Source: Brevibacillus reuszeri (GTDB lineage Bacteria > Bacillota > Bacilli > Brevibacillales > Brevibacillaceae). Taken from it: a DNA stretch of 64,000 nucleotides. How positions within the stretch are numbered: the stretch's first letter is position 1; each line of letters starts with the position of its first letter. The stretch spans positions 872,547-936,546 of the forward strand of contig NZ_LGIQ01000009.1 in NCBI RefSeq assembly GCF_001187725.1. The letters are read 5' to 3'. The position numbers and the translations under genes were made by a program. Of the stretch, positions 35,616 through 44,624 are shown piece after piece. The notes below the pieces were generated by a model. It saw nothing but the letters and a program-made list of their open reading frames with translations, had not been told where the DNA came from and searched no databases.

Positions 35616-35711
35616 ATGCTCACCTTTACTCTACCGTTTGGTCATTTGACCTATTTTTCATTATAAGTTGAACGATATACTAAGTCCAAATTAGAAATGG
35701 AGGTCTTATTT

Positions 35712-36665
35712 ATGAGGAAATTGATTATTGATACAGATACTGGAAGCGACGATGCCGTAGCATTAATTATGGCGCTGAAATCAACAGATGTGAAAGTGGA
35801 AGCCATCACAACCGTTTGCGGCAACGTCCCGCTGGAATTGGCAACGAAGAATGCGCTGATGACTATCGAGGTTGCCAACGCTCAAAAACCGCCTCTTTAT
35901 GTTGGAGCAGCCAAACCGCTGATGCGTGATTTGGTTACGGCTGTAAATGTTCATGGCGAAGACGGTATGGGAGATTGTGATTTAATTCATCCTACTCTTT
36001 TACCGAAGACCAAGCATGCTGTAGATGCGATCCTGGACATCATTGAGAATAACCCTGGAGAAATCGAAATCGTAACCATAGGTCCTGTTACCAATATTGC
36101 CCTTGCCATTTTAAAAGCACCTGAAACGATGAAGCTGGTAAAACATATCTATACCATGGGCACTTCTGGCTTCGGACCCGGAAATACTACACCTGTTGCT
36201 GAATTTAATGTGTATGTCGATGCAGAAGCTTATCGTATTATGCTGAACTCAGGCATCCCTATTACGATCATTGGATTTGACATATGTTTAGGAGAAGCTG
36301 CTTTGAATAAAGCTGATATGGATATGCTGCTATCGAGTGGCAAAGCGGAAGCCGAGTTCTCCGTAAAATGCAACCGTTCCTTACTGGAATACAATTTGCA
36401 AAGAAGTAATGAGCATATTGTTGACTTGCCCGATGCTGTAGCAATGGGTGTAGTACTTTGGGATGAAATCGTAGTTGAAGACAAATTGTGTTACTGTTAT
36501 GTCTGCACAATAGAAGAAGCTGCCTACGGCCAAGTGATTATGAATGACGGCAGTAAACTTGCCATATCAGATGGCTTTGCAGGGCACATCCCTAATGCCA
36601 ACGTTTGTAAAACGATTGACAATCCATTATTTAAAGAAAAATTGATCAGCTTGCTTCTTCAGTAA
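35712..36665 (+). CDS. rihB: inosine-uridine-preferring nucleoside hydrolase
   Basis: The 317-residue protein starts MRKLIIDTDTGSDDAVALIMAL, the Asp cluster that binds calcium and ribose in IUNH-type N-ribohydrolases, and contains TTVCGNVPLELATKNAL, VTIGPVTNIALA and EFNVYVDAEA. It cleaves nucleosides to base and ribose for salvage. The ATG at 35712 follows TGGAGGTC; the upstream ATG at 35697 has no site. It precedes a Nudix gene by 6 bp and faces the YeiL-like regulator. Confidence 0.93.
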   Translation: MRKLIIDTDTGSDDAVALIMALKSTDVKVEAITTVCGNVPLELATKNALMTIEVANAQKPPLYVGAAKPLMRDLVTAVNVHGEDGMGDCDLIHPTLLPKTKHAVDAILDIIENNPGEIEIVTIGPVTNIALAILKAPETMKLVKHIYTMGTSGFGPGNTTPVAEFNVYVDAEAYRIMLNSGIPITIIGFDICLGEAALNKADMDMLLSSGKAEAEFSVKCNRSLLEYNLQRSNEHIVDLPDAVAMGVVLWDEIVVEDKLCYCYVCTIEEAAYGQVIMNDGSKLAISDGFAGHIPNANVCKTIDNPLFKEKLISLLLQ

Positions 36666-36671
36666 AAAATC

Positions 36672-37157
36672 ATGTCTATCAACTATGTCCATTGTTTCAT
36701 TTATTTAGAGGATAAATTTCTAATGCTTAGAAGAAACAAGCCCCCATTTGAAAAGATGTGGAATTGTGTGGGAGGCAAGATCATGGATGATGAAACGCCA
36801 TATGACGCAGTCATTCGCGAAGTGAAAGAGGAAACCGGATTGACCATCCAATCCGTTCATTTCAAAGGCATTGCCACTTGGAATCAAGCAGGCGGCATGT
36901 ACATTTATGTTACCGAGAAGTTTATAGGGGATTTAATTGAATGCAAGGAAGGCACGCTCGAGTGGAAAAGCAAAGACTGGGTCCTGCAATCTTCGGATGT
37001 CGTAGGCAGCATCCCGATTATCTTGGAAGATGTACTAACAGTCGATACACCAGTAGAATTCGCTCTATTTTACACAGGTGAGGAGTATGAAGGAGACATA
37101 TGGAACTATGAGATCAGGCCTCTAGTTGGACCGAACTTAAAAAACCCGACTAGTTGA
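36672..37157 (+). CDS. Nudix hydrolase
   Basis: A 161-residue MutT-like protein with the Nudix box GGKIMDDETPYDAVIREVKEETGL (Gx5Ex7REUxEExGU) near residues 35-58. These enzymes cleave nucleoside diphosphates linked to other groups, or 8-oxo-purine nucleotides. It starts 6 bp after the nucleoside hydrolase stop without a strong ribosome-binding site, so it is likely translated by coupling. The pairing suggests nucleotide salvage or sanitising. Confidence 0.88.
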   Translation: MSINYVHCFIYLEDKFLMLRRNKPPFEKMWNCVGGKIMDDETPYDAVIREVKEETGLTIQSVHFKGIATWNQAGGMYIYVTEKFIGDLIECKEGTLEWKSKDWVLQSSDVVGSIPIILEDVLTVDTPVEFALFYTGEEYEGDIWNYEIRPLVGPNLKNPTS

Positions 37158-37158
37158 G

Positions 37159-37477
37159 GTTGGGTGTTACCAGCCTCCCACTCGCAAACAAGGCGTCGTT
37201 GTTAACTCCACGGTAACGTCCAGCAGACCACACTGGGTTGTCATTCATCCGAAGTAGGCGCACGATTTCGTCTTCGATTGACTCATAGTTTCGATACGCC
37301 AAAAGGAGATTTCGCGAGTTAGATGGAGCTTGCAGGCATTCGCCCAGTGGCTGTATGCCTGCTCCAACCTTTCAAATCCGATAGAAGAGATCTGCTCATT
37401 TGGCTGTCGTAATCGGCTTGTATTTCGAGAACTTGCTTTTGGTCAGTACCAAGCCCCTTCTCCAGCCGAACCGCCAT
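37159..37477 (-). pseudogene. remnant of a HigA-type antitoxin/regulator
   Basis: Directly after the dapA stop, a minus-strand frame reads MAVRLEKGLGTDQKQVLEI then QADYDSQMSR, which matches the region after the helix-turn-helix of HigA-family antitoxins (usually ...RLEKVLGTSAEFWLNLQ). The frame stops at 37319. Another frame nearby reads NDNPVWSAGRYRGVNNDALFASG, which looks like a separate protein's fragment. The helix-turn-helix itself is missing. Low certainty about the exact parent gene. Confidence 0.5.
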
Positions 37478-38350
37478 TTATACAAGCTGTTGCAGTACGC
37501 TTTGTAATGTGTTTGTTTCTTCAGAGGTTAGTGGAACCATAGGAAGGCGGACGCCGCCGACGTTGATTCCTTTCAGATTTAGTGCTGCTTTCACCGGTGA
37601 TGGGCTTGGGGCAGCAAATAGCGCATTCATGATGGGAAGCAGTTTGCGATGGGCTGCAGCTGCCTCTTCGATATTTCCGTTTTTAAAGAGGTTGATCATT
37701 TCCTGCATCTCGTTTCCAATGATATGGGACGCAACGGAAATAATTCCTGCACCGCCGATGCCTAAGACAGGCAATGTTAAACCATCATCACCGCTGTATA
37801 AAGTGAAATCACTTGGTGTTTGGCTGATCACTTCAGCCATGGCATCTAAATTACCGTTTGCTTCTTTTATCGCTACAATATTTGGAATTTGGGATAGGCG
37901 GACAATAGTCTCAACGGACATATTAACCACACTGCGCCCAGGGATATTGTAAAGCATAACTGGTAATGAAGTGGACTCGGCAATGGCTTTAAAGTGCTGA
38001 TACATACCTTCTTGGGATGGCTTGTTGTAGTATGGGGCCACGAGCATTATTCCATCAACACCAGTTGCTTCTGCCTTTTTTGTTAAACTGATTGAAGCCC
38101 TGGTATTATTCGAACCTGTTCCGGCAATAACAGGTATTCTGCCGCCTACAACGTCTACTACAAATTTAAACAACTCTACCTTTTCCTCTGTTGATAAGGT
38201 AGGAGATTCACCTGTTGTACCTGCGACTACTAATCCATCTGTGCCATTCTCAATTAAATAATTTACTAACGTTCTCGTCGCGTTAAAATCTACATCACCA
38301 TTTTGATCAAACGGTGTAACCATAGCGGTTAGAACTTGGCCAAAATACAT
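37478..38350 (-). CDS. dapA: 4-hydroxy-tetrahydrodipicolinate synthase
   Basis: The 290-residue DapA begins MYFGQVLTAMVTPFDQNGDVDF and holds GTTGESPTLSTEEK, VIAGTGSNNT, APYYNKPSQEGMYQHF and YNIPGRSVVN; the Schiff-base lysine is in IVAIKEANGN. It condenses pyruvate with aspartate semialdehyde in lysine and dipicolinate synthesis. A GGGTGAGGAAAA ribosome-binding site precedes the ATG. It is not in an asd-dapG operon and may be a second copy. It is preceded by a terminator-like hairpin. Confidence 0.95.
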   Translation of the reverse strand: MYFGQVLTAMVTPFDQNGDVDFNATRTLVNYLIENGTDGLVVAGTTGESPTLSTEEKVELFKFVVDVVGGRIPVIAGTGSNNTRASISLTKKAEATGVDGIMLVAPYYNKPSQEGMYQHFKAIAESTSLPVMLYNIPGRSVVNMSVETIVRLSQIPNIVAIKEANGNLDAMAEVISQTPSDFTLYSGDDGLTLPVLGIGGAGIISVASHIIGNEMQEMINLFKNGNIEEAAAAHRKLLPIMNALFAAPSPSPVKAALNLKGINVGGVRLPMVPLTSEETNTLQSVLQQLV

Positions 38351-38415
38351 TTTTCCTCACCCTTATCATTATTTTAAATAAATTAGAGGTGGCTAAGGGA
38401 ATTCCAAGTCAACGC

Positions 38416-38446
38416 AAAAATGCAGCAACGAAGGCTCGCTGCTGCA
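38416..38446 (-). terminator. terminator or attenuator upstream of dapA
   Basis: Minus strand: TGCAGCAGCGA, loop GCCT, TCGTTGCTGCA, then TTTTT. It ends about 66 bp before the dapA ATG. It could be leader attenuation; I see no T-box (no TGGTACCGCG) or recognisable lysine riboswitch. Confidence 0.6.
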
Positions 38447-39010
38447 ATAGAAACATAAACAAAATCAAGTTCCCGTGCGTGAGATAGCCCTCCATATAGT
38501 TCCCTATATGACAGTTCTGCATTTATTCAATAGCAGAACCAGCCCTAAGACAAATGAGAATCTTAAAAGCTTCGGCAAATTCCCCTTTCCACAATCATCA
38601 AAGGACCTCATTATCCTCCAATTGCGTACTAATGGTCTTTGCGCCTCTATCCTCACTTCAAATGGTTTGAAGTAAGAAAATATTTAATTAGTACTAAATC
38701 TATCAGATTTGTTCTTTTTATTCAAGGGGGCAAATAGATTCATCTAACCCCTAGTTATTGATCAGCGTAAAGGTAAAAACTTAGTCTTATGAAAGGCAAA
38801 CTAGAAAAACCATCTGAAGAATAACCTGAGGTGGTTCGTAGTACGAACCGTGAAGCGGGCTTTGGAGCTTATGAAAGCGTAAGCAGTAGTTGTGAGTTCC
38901 CTTACTGGACAAAGGGATATGCATCTGGAATACAGAATGAGTGAAATACAAAAAAACGTAGGATTAGACCCCATGATTAGACAAATATATACAGAATGGG
39001 AGATGAGGTA
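38447..39010. other. non-coding stretch before the phosphoesterase gene
   Basis: No convincing gene. A perfect dyad CATATAG-TTCC-CTATATG lies at 38493-38510 and a second, GGTTCG-N5-CGAACC, at 38833-38849. Either could be an operator or a small hairpin; I cannot assign them to a gene. Confidence 0.4.
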
Positions 39011-39775
39011 ATGAGAGTTGCGGCGCTGTATGATATCCACGGAAATCTGCCTGCCTTAAACGCTCTTTTGGCAGAACTCGAAAATGAGAAGCCGGATTTG
39101 ATCGTCATTGGTGGAGACATCGTTTCCGGACCTATGCCCACGGAAACCCTTGAAAGGCTCATGCAGCTCGATACACCCGTCCGTTTTATCCGCGGAAACG
39201 GTGATCGTGAAGTTGTCTCGGCTTTTGACGGTGCACCTCTTCCTCCAGAAATGTCAGAAGCGGGACGTGAAACGACTCTATGGGTTTCCAAGCAGCTAAA
39301 CTGTTCCCAGCGAGACTTTCTGTCCCAATTACCACTTACCCTCCCCCTAGAAATCGAAGGTCTGGGAGAAGTGCTGTTTTGTCACGCATCCCCTGTCAGC
39401 GACGAAGATATTTTCACCCCACTCACTCCAGAAGAGAGACTGTTTCCGATGTTTCAAGGGATTGCGCAAAGAATCGTCATCTGTGGACATACTCATATCC
39501 AGTTCAAACGGAAAATCAGCGACATACTTATTCTCAACACTGGAAGTGTAGGCATGCCCTATGCCGAAAAGCCAGGAGCATATTGGCTGCTGCTTGGACC
39601 GAACGGATACGAGCACCGCTGGACACCATATGACGTAGAGGCGGCAGCGAAAGAGATTATGAGCTCCACAGAACCGCATGCACAAAGTTTCGCAGAACAG
39701 AATGTGAGGCATATTCCCACCGCGCAGGAGGCTATGGAAGTTCTAGAACGAATGGCTAGAAAATCAACGTTGTAA
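39011..39775 (+). CDS. metallophosphoesterase (YfcE/MJ0936-type)
   Basis: The 254-residue protein has the calcineurin-like metal motifs: DIHGNLPAL near the start (here with YDIHGN), GGDIVSGP, GNGDRE and later GHTHIQFKR. It is a Mn/Fe-dependent phosphodiesterase of the small archaeal/bacterial type. I start at the ATG at 39011, after GGGAGATGAGGT, and not the one at 38996. It converges with the LysR gene at its 3' end, 27 bp apart. Substrate unknown. Confidence 0.88.
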   Translation: MRVAALYDIHGNLPALNALLAELENEKPDLIVIGGDIVSGPMPTETLERLMQLDTPVRFIRGNGDREVVSAFDGAPLPPEMSEAGRETTLWVSKQLNCSQRDFLSQLPLTLPLEIEGLGEVLFCHASPVSDEDIFTPLTPEERLFPMFQGIAQRIVICGHTHIQFKRKISDILILNTGSVGMPYAEKPGAYWLLLGPNGYEHRWTPYDVEAAAKEIMSSTEPHAQSFAEQNVRHIPTAQEAMEVLERMARKSTL

Positions 39776-39801
39776 GTAAGGCGAACATATTGGAATCCCT
39801 T

Positions 39802-40677
39802 TTACTTGACGAAGTAGTCACGCAGTCTTTCCATAAAGGTTCGAACCGCGACATTCAAATATTTATCTGTTCGATAATACATTTCTAATTGGCGTGAAGG
39901 CGAATCCATGATCGGAATTGCACGAATCCCAAGTGATTCAAAGTGAGTGATCAACTGACTTGGCTGAATCGTCACGCCAATATTTTCTTTGACAAATTGG
40001 AAGAGCGAAGTGGCTGAGCCTGTTTCCAAAATGGGTTGTATGGAGACTTGATGCTGGGCACACCAAGAATCGATGAGATCACGCCCGTAGAAGCCTTGAG
40101 GATACATGACTATCGGGAGCTTGGGCAAATCCTCTGGATGTACCAGCTCTTTTTCCGCAAGGTCATGCCGTTCATTGACAAACAGGCAGTACGTTTCTGT
40201 ATAAAAGTGAATGCGTTCCAGACGGCTGTCTGGTTGAATCGCTAGCCCCACGCCCAGATCCACTTCGTTATCCAGCACCAGCTCTTCAATATTCATGGAA
40301 GGAATGACCTGAACCTTCGTTTTGGGAAAGTCGCGATGAAAGTCAATTAAAAGCGGTGTCAAACGATAATCCAAATCGGATGGAAGGACAGCCACACGAA
40401 ATAGACCCACATTTTGGTTGGTGAGCTCGGTTACGGCTGCCTTGGCATTTTCGAGCTGTTGAACCATTTGCAGGGCGTATTGACGGAAGAGTCTGCCCGC
40501 TTCCGTTAGCACGGTCTTTTTTCCAATTCGATCAAATAATGGTGTGCCCAGCTCGTTTTCAATGACTCGTATTTGTTGACTTAGTGTTGGTTGAGAAATC
40601 CCCAGCTTGTCTGCCGCTTCCGTAAAATGCAGCTCATTACATAGCATCAGGAAATATTGAATTTGTCTGATCTCCAT
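39802..40677 (-). CDS. LysR-family regulator
   Basis: A 291-residue LysR-type regulator with an N-terminal winged helix-turn-helix (MEIRQIQYFLMLCNELHFTEAADKLGISQPTLSQQIR) and a co-inducer domain (PLLIDFHRDFPKTKVQV). The ATG follows GAGGTGAGTAT. It is divergent from the CynX/NimT-type transporter at 40796-41974 over a 118-bp region with a LysR-box-like dyad, so it probably controls that transporter. Confidence 0.92.
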   Translation of the reverse strand: MEIRQIQYFLMLCNELHFTEAADKLGISQPTLSQQIRVIENELGTPLFDRIGKKTVLTEAGRLFRQYALQMVQQLENAKAAVTELTNQNVGLFRVAVLPSDLDYRLTPLLIDFHRDFPKTKVQVIPSMNIEELVLDNEVDLGVGLAIQPDSRLERIHFYTETYCLFVNERHDLAEKELVHPEDLPKLPIVMYPQGFYGRDLIDSWCAQHQVSIQPILETGSATSLFQFVKENIGVTIQPSQLITHFESLGIRAIPIMDSPSRQLEMYYRTDKYLNVAVRTFMERLRDYFVK

Positions 40678-40695
40678 ATACTCACCTCTTGAACC

Positions 40696-40710
40696 ATAGT
40701 TTTATGCTAT
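40696..40710. promoter_or_regulatory. LysR-type operator dyad
   Basis: ATAG-N7-CTAT (a T-N11-A-like interrupted dyad) lies 19 bp upstream of the LysR start and in the shared region with the MFS transporter gene. Confidence 0.5.
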
Positions 40711-40795
40711 CGTTTTTATAGAAAAAATAGAATTGAACTATCATACTGACGAGCGTTACACTACAACCAGCGAAAGCGATTGGAGGTAGTTCATT

Positions 40796-41974
40796 ATGAA
40801 GTTTGTTTATCTTATTGTTGTGTTATTCTTTATTTCTCTCAATTTGCGGCCATCTATCACATCGATTGGTCCACTGCTCGATCTGATCCAAAGGGATTTA
40901 AATATGAATGGTGTTGCCGTCAGTATGTTAACAACGCTTCCCGTTTTTTGCATGGGGTTATTCTCTGTACTGGCTATCCGTTTCAATCGACGAATCGGGA
41001 TTGAATGGTCACTGCTGATCGCCATGCTCTGTATCCTTGCTGCAACCTTTATGCGCATTTATGTATCGGAGCCGATCTTGCTCGTCTCTACCGCATTATT
41101 TGCCGGGATTGGCATTGGGATCGCAGGTCCTTTGGTATCTGGCTTTATTCGCAAGCACTTCCCACAGCGCCCGTTTATGGCTAGTGTCTATTCTGTCTCT
41201 ATGGTTATCGGCGCAGCGGTCGCATCGAGTCTCTCCGTACCTCTCTTCCATCAGTTGAATGATTCGTGGCAAAAATCATTAAGCTTCTGGAGTATTTTAG
41301 CACTCATCGCTGCCGTGCTGCTAGTGCCTCTTGTGAAAAGTGAAAAGAGAGGACTGCCATCCGGACAGCCTCAAAAAGTGAGTGTGCGCGATAGACGAGT
41401 ACGTGTACTCATGATCTTTTTCGGGTGCATGGCGGCGATGTTTTACTCCATTACCGCTTGGCTGGCTCCGATTGTCCAGACAATGGGCTTTCCACGCTCG
41501 GAATCAGGCTACATCCTTACCTTGTTCACTCTGATTCAGATTCCTGTCAGCTTTTTAATTCCCTTTCTCGCTGGCAAATATCAGCAAAAAAAGCTGTGGC
41601 TGCTGATCTGCTGCGCTTCCGAATTCATTGGCGTAAGCTTACTGCTAGCGGGTGCTTCCCCAGTCGTTGCAACCTTATTTTTAGGGCTTGGAGCTGGAGG
41701 ACTTTTCCCTTTGGCCTTGCTGCTGCCGATTCAAGAATCGAACAATGCCGAGGAAGCAACTGCTTGGGCAGCTATGACGCAATTTGTCGGCTATTTGCTC
41801 GGATCATTTGGTCCTCTGCTGGTCGGGTTCACTAAGGACATGTTTCACAGCTTCACGCCTGCACTAGCGGGAATGCTCGTAGTCATTGCCTTGATGACTT
41901 TGACTGTACTGCAGATTGGTAAGAATTCCGCTACGCGAATCAAACAGAAAGAAAATTCATCCCGTTCGCAGTAA
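40796..41974 (+). CDS. MFS transporter, CynX/NimT family
   Basis: The 392-residue membrane protein shows about twelve hydrophobic segments. It begins MKFVYLIVVLFFISLNLRPSITSIGPLLDLI, the typical N-terminus of the CynX/NimT (cyanate permease) family, with GIGIGIAGPLVSGFIRKHF and a late GLGAGGLFPLALLLP. Related proteins export nitroimidazole or carry cyanate and small anions; the substrate here is unknown. GGAGGTAGTTCATT precedes the ATG. It is controlled most likely by the divergent LysR regulator. Confidence 0.88.
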   Translation: MKFVYLIVVLFFISLNLRPSITSIGPLLDLIQRDLNMNGVAVSMLTTLPVFCMGLFSVLAIRFNRRIGIEWSLLIAMLCILAATFMRIYVSEPILLVSTALFAGIGIGIAGPLVSGFIRKHFPQRPFMASVYSVSMVIGAAVASSLSVPLFHQLNDSWQKSLSFWSILALIAAVLLVPLVKSEKRGLPSGQPQKVSVRDRRVRVLMIFFGCMAAMFYSITAWLAPIVQTMGFPRSESGYILTLFTLIQIPVSFLIPFLAGKYQQKKLWLLICCASEFIGVSLLLAGASPVVATLFLGLGAGGLFPLALLLPIQESNNAEEATAWAAMTQFVGYLLGSFGPLLVGFTKDMFHSFTPALAGMLVVIALMTLTVLQIGKNSATRIKQKENSSRSQ

Positions 41975-42006
41975 TCTACTAACACCCTGCATCTCTGTTC
42001 CATAAG

Positions 42007-42049
42007 AAAAGCATCCCGCCTCACATCCTTGTGGGTCGAGATGCTTTTT
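42007..42049. terminator. terminator between converging MFS and amidohydrolase genes
   Basis: AAAAGCATC pairs with GATGCTTTT, with partial pairing inside (CACAT/GTG-GG) and T-rich tails on both strands. It serves two convergent genes. Confidence 0.7.
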
Positions 42050-42064
42050 GTTTTTTCCTTGTTT

Positions 42065-43546
42065 CTATGATGTCGGTGTATAGCGCCTTTCATCCAGATA
42101 AGCACGGGCATGGCCCCAAAAATACTTGCTTGGCTGCATGTAGATTTCCAGTCCTGCCCTTTCAATTGTGCGGTTTGCTTCTTCGTTAGCTTCCTGCAAT
42201 ATCTGCTTTTCATCAACGGTGAGGACGTTTCTCTCATCCATTATTAATTGACCGTCTACGATAACATGATTCACATCGCCGCCTACTGCCTGATAAACCA
42301 GCCGATGGACATGCATATTTTCCGGATTCAAATGGGGCTGTGCCATGTTTACGGTAATGACATCCGCCTTTTTTCCAGCTTCCAATGACCCCAGCTCGTC
42401 GTCCCAGCCTACACAACGCGCTGCGTCTATGGTCACCATTTCCAACAGCTTTCCTGGCGGCAAGTAAAAATAATCACGCAGTGCTGCTTGCTGTAATAGC
42501 TGCATTCTGCGCATGGCCTGAAACATATCAAAAGGCGTCATGGGAGAGGTTCCATCTGTCGTAATAGCAACAGTGGCTCCCATTTCCAGCAGTTCAGTTA
42601 CAGGTGTGCGCGCATTAATTTGCCCAAATCCCGGCGAGGCACTGACGTTTGTCCCCGTCTCTGCCAGAATTTTGGCTTCATCAAAAGAAATCCCCCGGCA
42701 ATGCTGAAGATGAACATCCGGTCCTAGCAAGGCGTACTCCTTATCCTGTATGGCCAAATGAATCATGCCTCCAAAGGCATCGGAATGTATGCGCGTTTGA
42801 TATTTTTTCGCGATCTCTCGAATTTTTCTCGCCTGATATCGGTCAAATTCGGTCAAGCCAAATAACTGATCTACTGGAGTAGGCGCGGAAGGATTGACAG
42901 AGGTTACGATGACAAATGGAGTAATAAATGCCCTCGTTTTATCCTTGTTGGCATGATGCAGGGCTTCGATAACCGCTTCTGCTCCGGCCAGCACTTCTTC
43001 ATATGTAACTTCTCTCATCACACGTTTTCCATCGACCCAACGACTGAAGGAATGCGGCCAAGGAGGATTACATGGTCCTGTACAAACAATCTCACGTACC
43101 CCCACTTCGTTGTAGGCTTTGGCATGGTTTAACGCAAAAATCGGGTCATCCGAACGCGGCATGGAGCCCATCACACTGACACCGGTTGTCACACCCGCCT
43201 TCAGCCTTTCGAGTGCGGAAAGCTTGCCCTCGTAATACCAGAACTCGTCTGTTACAAAGTGCTTGTACGTTTGCGTGATGATTGGCATCCAATCGTTGAT
43301 ATTTTCCGTTGCAATGGTTTTAAACAAAGAATGGCCCCCATGACCATGAGCATCGATGAACCCCGGAAGAACACAGTGATAGGCACAATTTATTACTTTA
43401 CTGGCTTGATATGTTTCCTGCAAAACCTTTGACGGTCCTACCTCCAGTATCCTCCCGTCATGAATCGCGACCGCACCGTCCTGCAGTACACGCCGCTCCT
43501 TGTCCATTGTGACGACAACTCCGTTTACCAGCAATAAATCGATCAA
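42065..43546 (-). CDS. amidohydrolase/chlorohydrolase family protein (SsnA-like)
   Basis: The 493-residue protein has GFIDAHGHGGHSL (first metal-binding HxH), RIHSDAFGGMIHLA, HLQHCRGISFDEAKIL with the metal-binding His and TTDGTSPMTPFDMF with the catalytic Asp. It ends with the GSLEAGKKADVITVNM strand typical of the family. Such enzymes deaminate or ring-open nitrogen heterocycles. TTG start with GGAGGCGATGTGG ahead. A sigma-54-like promoter lies about 90 bp upstream, so it may belong to the same regulon as the cox-pxp operon. Substrate not known. Confidence 0.88.
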   Translation of the reverse strand: MIDLLLVNGVVVTMDKERRVLQDGAVAIHDGRILEVGPSKVLQETYQASKVINCAYHCVLPGFIDAHGHGGHSLFKTIATENINDWMPIITQTYKHFVTDEFWYYEGKLSALERLKAGVTTGVSVMGSMPRSDDPIFALNHAKAYNEVGVREIVCTGPCNPPWPHSFSRWVDGKRVMREVTYEEVLAGAEAVIEALHHANKDKTRAFITPFVIVTSVNPSAPTPVDQLFGLTEFDRYQARKIREIAKKYQTRIHSDAFGGMIHLAIQDKEYALLGPDVHLQHCRGISFDEAKILAETGTNVSASPGFGQINARTPVTELLEMGATVAITTDGTSPMTPFDMFQAMRRMQLLQQAALRDYFYLPPGKLLEMVTIDAARCVGWDDELGSLEAGKKADVITVNMAQPHLNPENMHVHRLVYQAVGGDVNHVIVDGQLIMDERNVLTVDEKQILQEANEEANRTIERAGLEIYMQPSKYFWGHARAYLDERRYTPTS

Positions 43547-43637
43547 CCCACATCGCCTCCACCCCGAGAAGTGAAAGTATCCTCATTAGTGGGACACCTT
43601 CTATCTTCCAAGATAAAGGATTCGTTTCATTTATATT

Positions 43638-43653
43638 TGCAAGAAAATTACCA
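43638..43653 (-). promoter_or_regulatory. possible sigma-54 promoter for the amidohydrolase gene
   Basis: Minus strand TGGTAA-TTTTC-TTGCA keeps GG and GC at the right ten-base spacing but has two mismatches in the -24 element. Transcription would begin around 43627, 80 bases before the TTG start. I see no clear upstream dyad. Confidence 0.5.
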
Positions 43654-43713
43654 CTTTTTATAAAAATTTTACTTTTTCTTTTGTATTTCTCCGAAGTAGC
43701 CCCGTCACCTCAT

Positions 43714-43748
43714 AAAAAAACCATCCCTTTGCAAAAAGAAGGATGGTT
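43714..43748 (-). terminator. Rho-independent terminator after dedA
   Basis: Minus strand: AACCATCC, 14-base loop, GGATGGTT, then TTTTT, starting 17 bp after the stop codon. Confidence 0.75.
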
Positions 43749-43764
43749 CTATGCAATGAGTCAC

Positions 43765-44376
43765 CTATGAGCTTGTCTTTCGTTTTGTTAAGAATACGAC
43801 CAAAAAAATAGCCGCACCCAATCCTATCCCTGCATATGCGATCGTAGAATACACGTCCATGTAGTAGAGAATATCCTCCCACGATTGTCCCAAAATCGCT
43901 CCAAGCCAGACAAGCACAAAATTCCATATGAGTGTACCGATGGTGGAGAAAAACAGGAACAGCCACAGGTTCATTCTTGTCATCCCTGCTGGAATTGAGA
44001 TCAGGCTTCTGACAAGTGGGATCATCCTGCAAAGAAAGATCGTCCAGTACCCGTATTTTTCAAACCAGCGGTTCGCTTTTTGGATATCCGTTTGTTTGAT
44101 GCGCAAGATATGGCCCCAGCGTTCGACGATCTTCTCGATTTTGTCGATGTCAACGTAGTAACCAATGCCGTATAACAGAATCGCTCCCAGGACAGAGCCA
44201 GCGGTAGCGGATATGACGACACCAGTTATCGTCAGTGAGGACTGTGTTGTGATAAATCCCCCGAAAGTCAAAATCACCTCGGAAGGAATCGGCGGAAAAA
44301 TATTTTCAAGAGCCATCATCAAAAAGATGCCCAAATAACTGTACTGTTCAATAAAATCGGTCATCCAGCTTTGCAT
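43765..44376 (-). CDS. DedA-family membrane protein
   Basis: About 203 residues from the ATG at 44376 (GTGAGGGATGAC ahead). It has the DedA signatures ENIFPPIPSEVILTFGGF, FEKYGYWTIFLCRMIPLVRSLISIPAG with the essential Glu and Arg, and several transmembrane segments. DedA proteins are membrane transporters or flippases tied to envelope lipid (undecaprenyl phosphate) recycling and the proton motive force. It is monocistronic with its own terminator. Confidence 0.9.
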   Translation of the reverse strand: MQSWMTDFIEQYSYLGIFLMMALENIFPPIPSEVILTFGGFITTQSSLTITGVVISATAGSVLGAILLYGIGYYVDIDKIEKIVERWGHILRIKQTDIQKANRWFEKYGYWTIFLCRMIPLVRSLISIPAGMTRMNLWLFLFFSTIGTLIWNFVLVWLGAILGQSWEDILYYMDVYSTIAYAGIGLGAAIFLVVFLTKRKTSS

Positions 44377-44624
44377 GTCATCCCTCACAGTTATCATCCA
44401 ATGCTTATTCTCTAAGTATAGAGATCTATGGTGCATAGCACAATGAAAAGAGATCGATTGGATGAAAGAAGTCTTTTTTCTGCTCTGAGAATAATTACCT
44501 CGTTACTAGCAAGACTAAAGAAATGGCATACCATGGTATCTTTTTTTAAATAGGACTCCAATCGGGTAGTCCTATTTTGCGCTGAAAAAGCTCTCCTGCC
44601 AACAAAATAAGTCAATTTTATTAA

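Noticed and set aside
38351..38480. T-box or lysine riboswitch before dapA
   Set aside because: Only a terminator-like hairpin is present; the T-box sequence and lysine-riboswitch core features are not seen.
38475..38675. 66-residue plus-strand frame between dapA and the phosphoesterase
   Set aside because: No ribosome-binding site or motif; it overlaps the dyad at 38493-38510.
41845..42237. 130-residue minus-strand frame over the end of the MFS and amidohydrolase genes
   Set aside because: It crosses the bidirectional terminator and two convincing genes; a chance frame.
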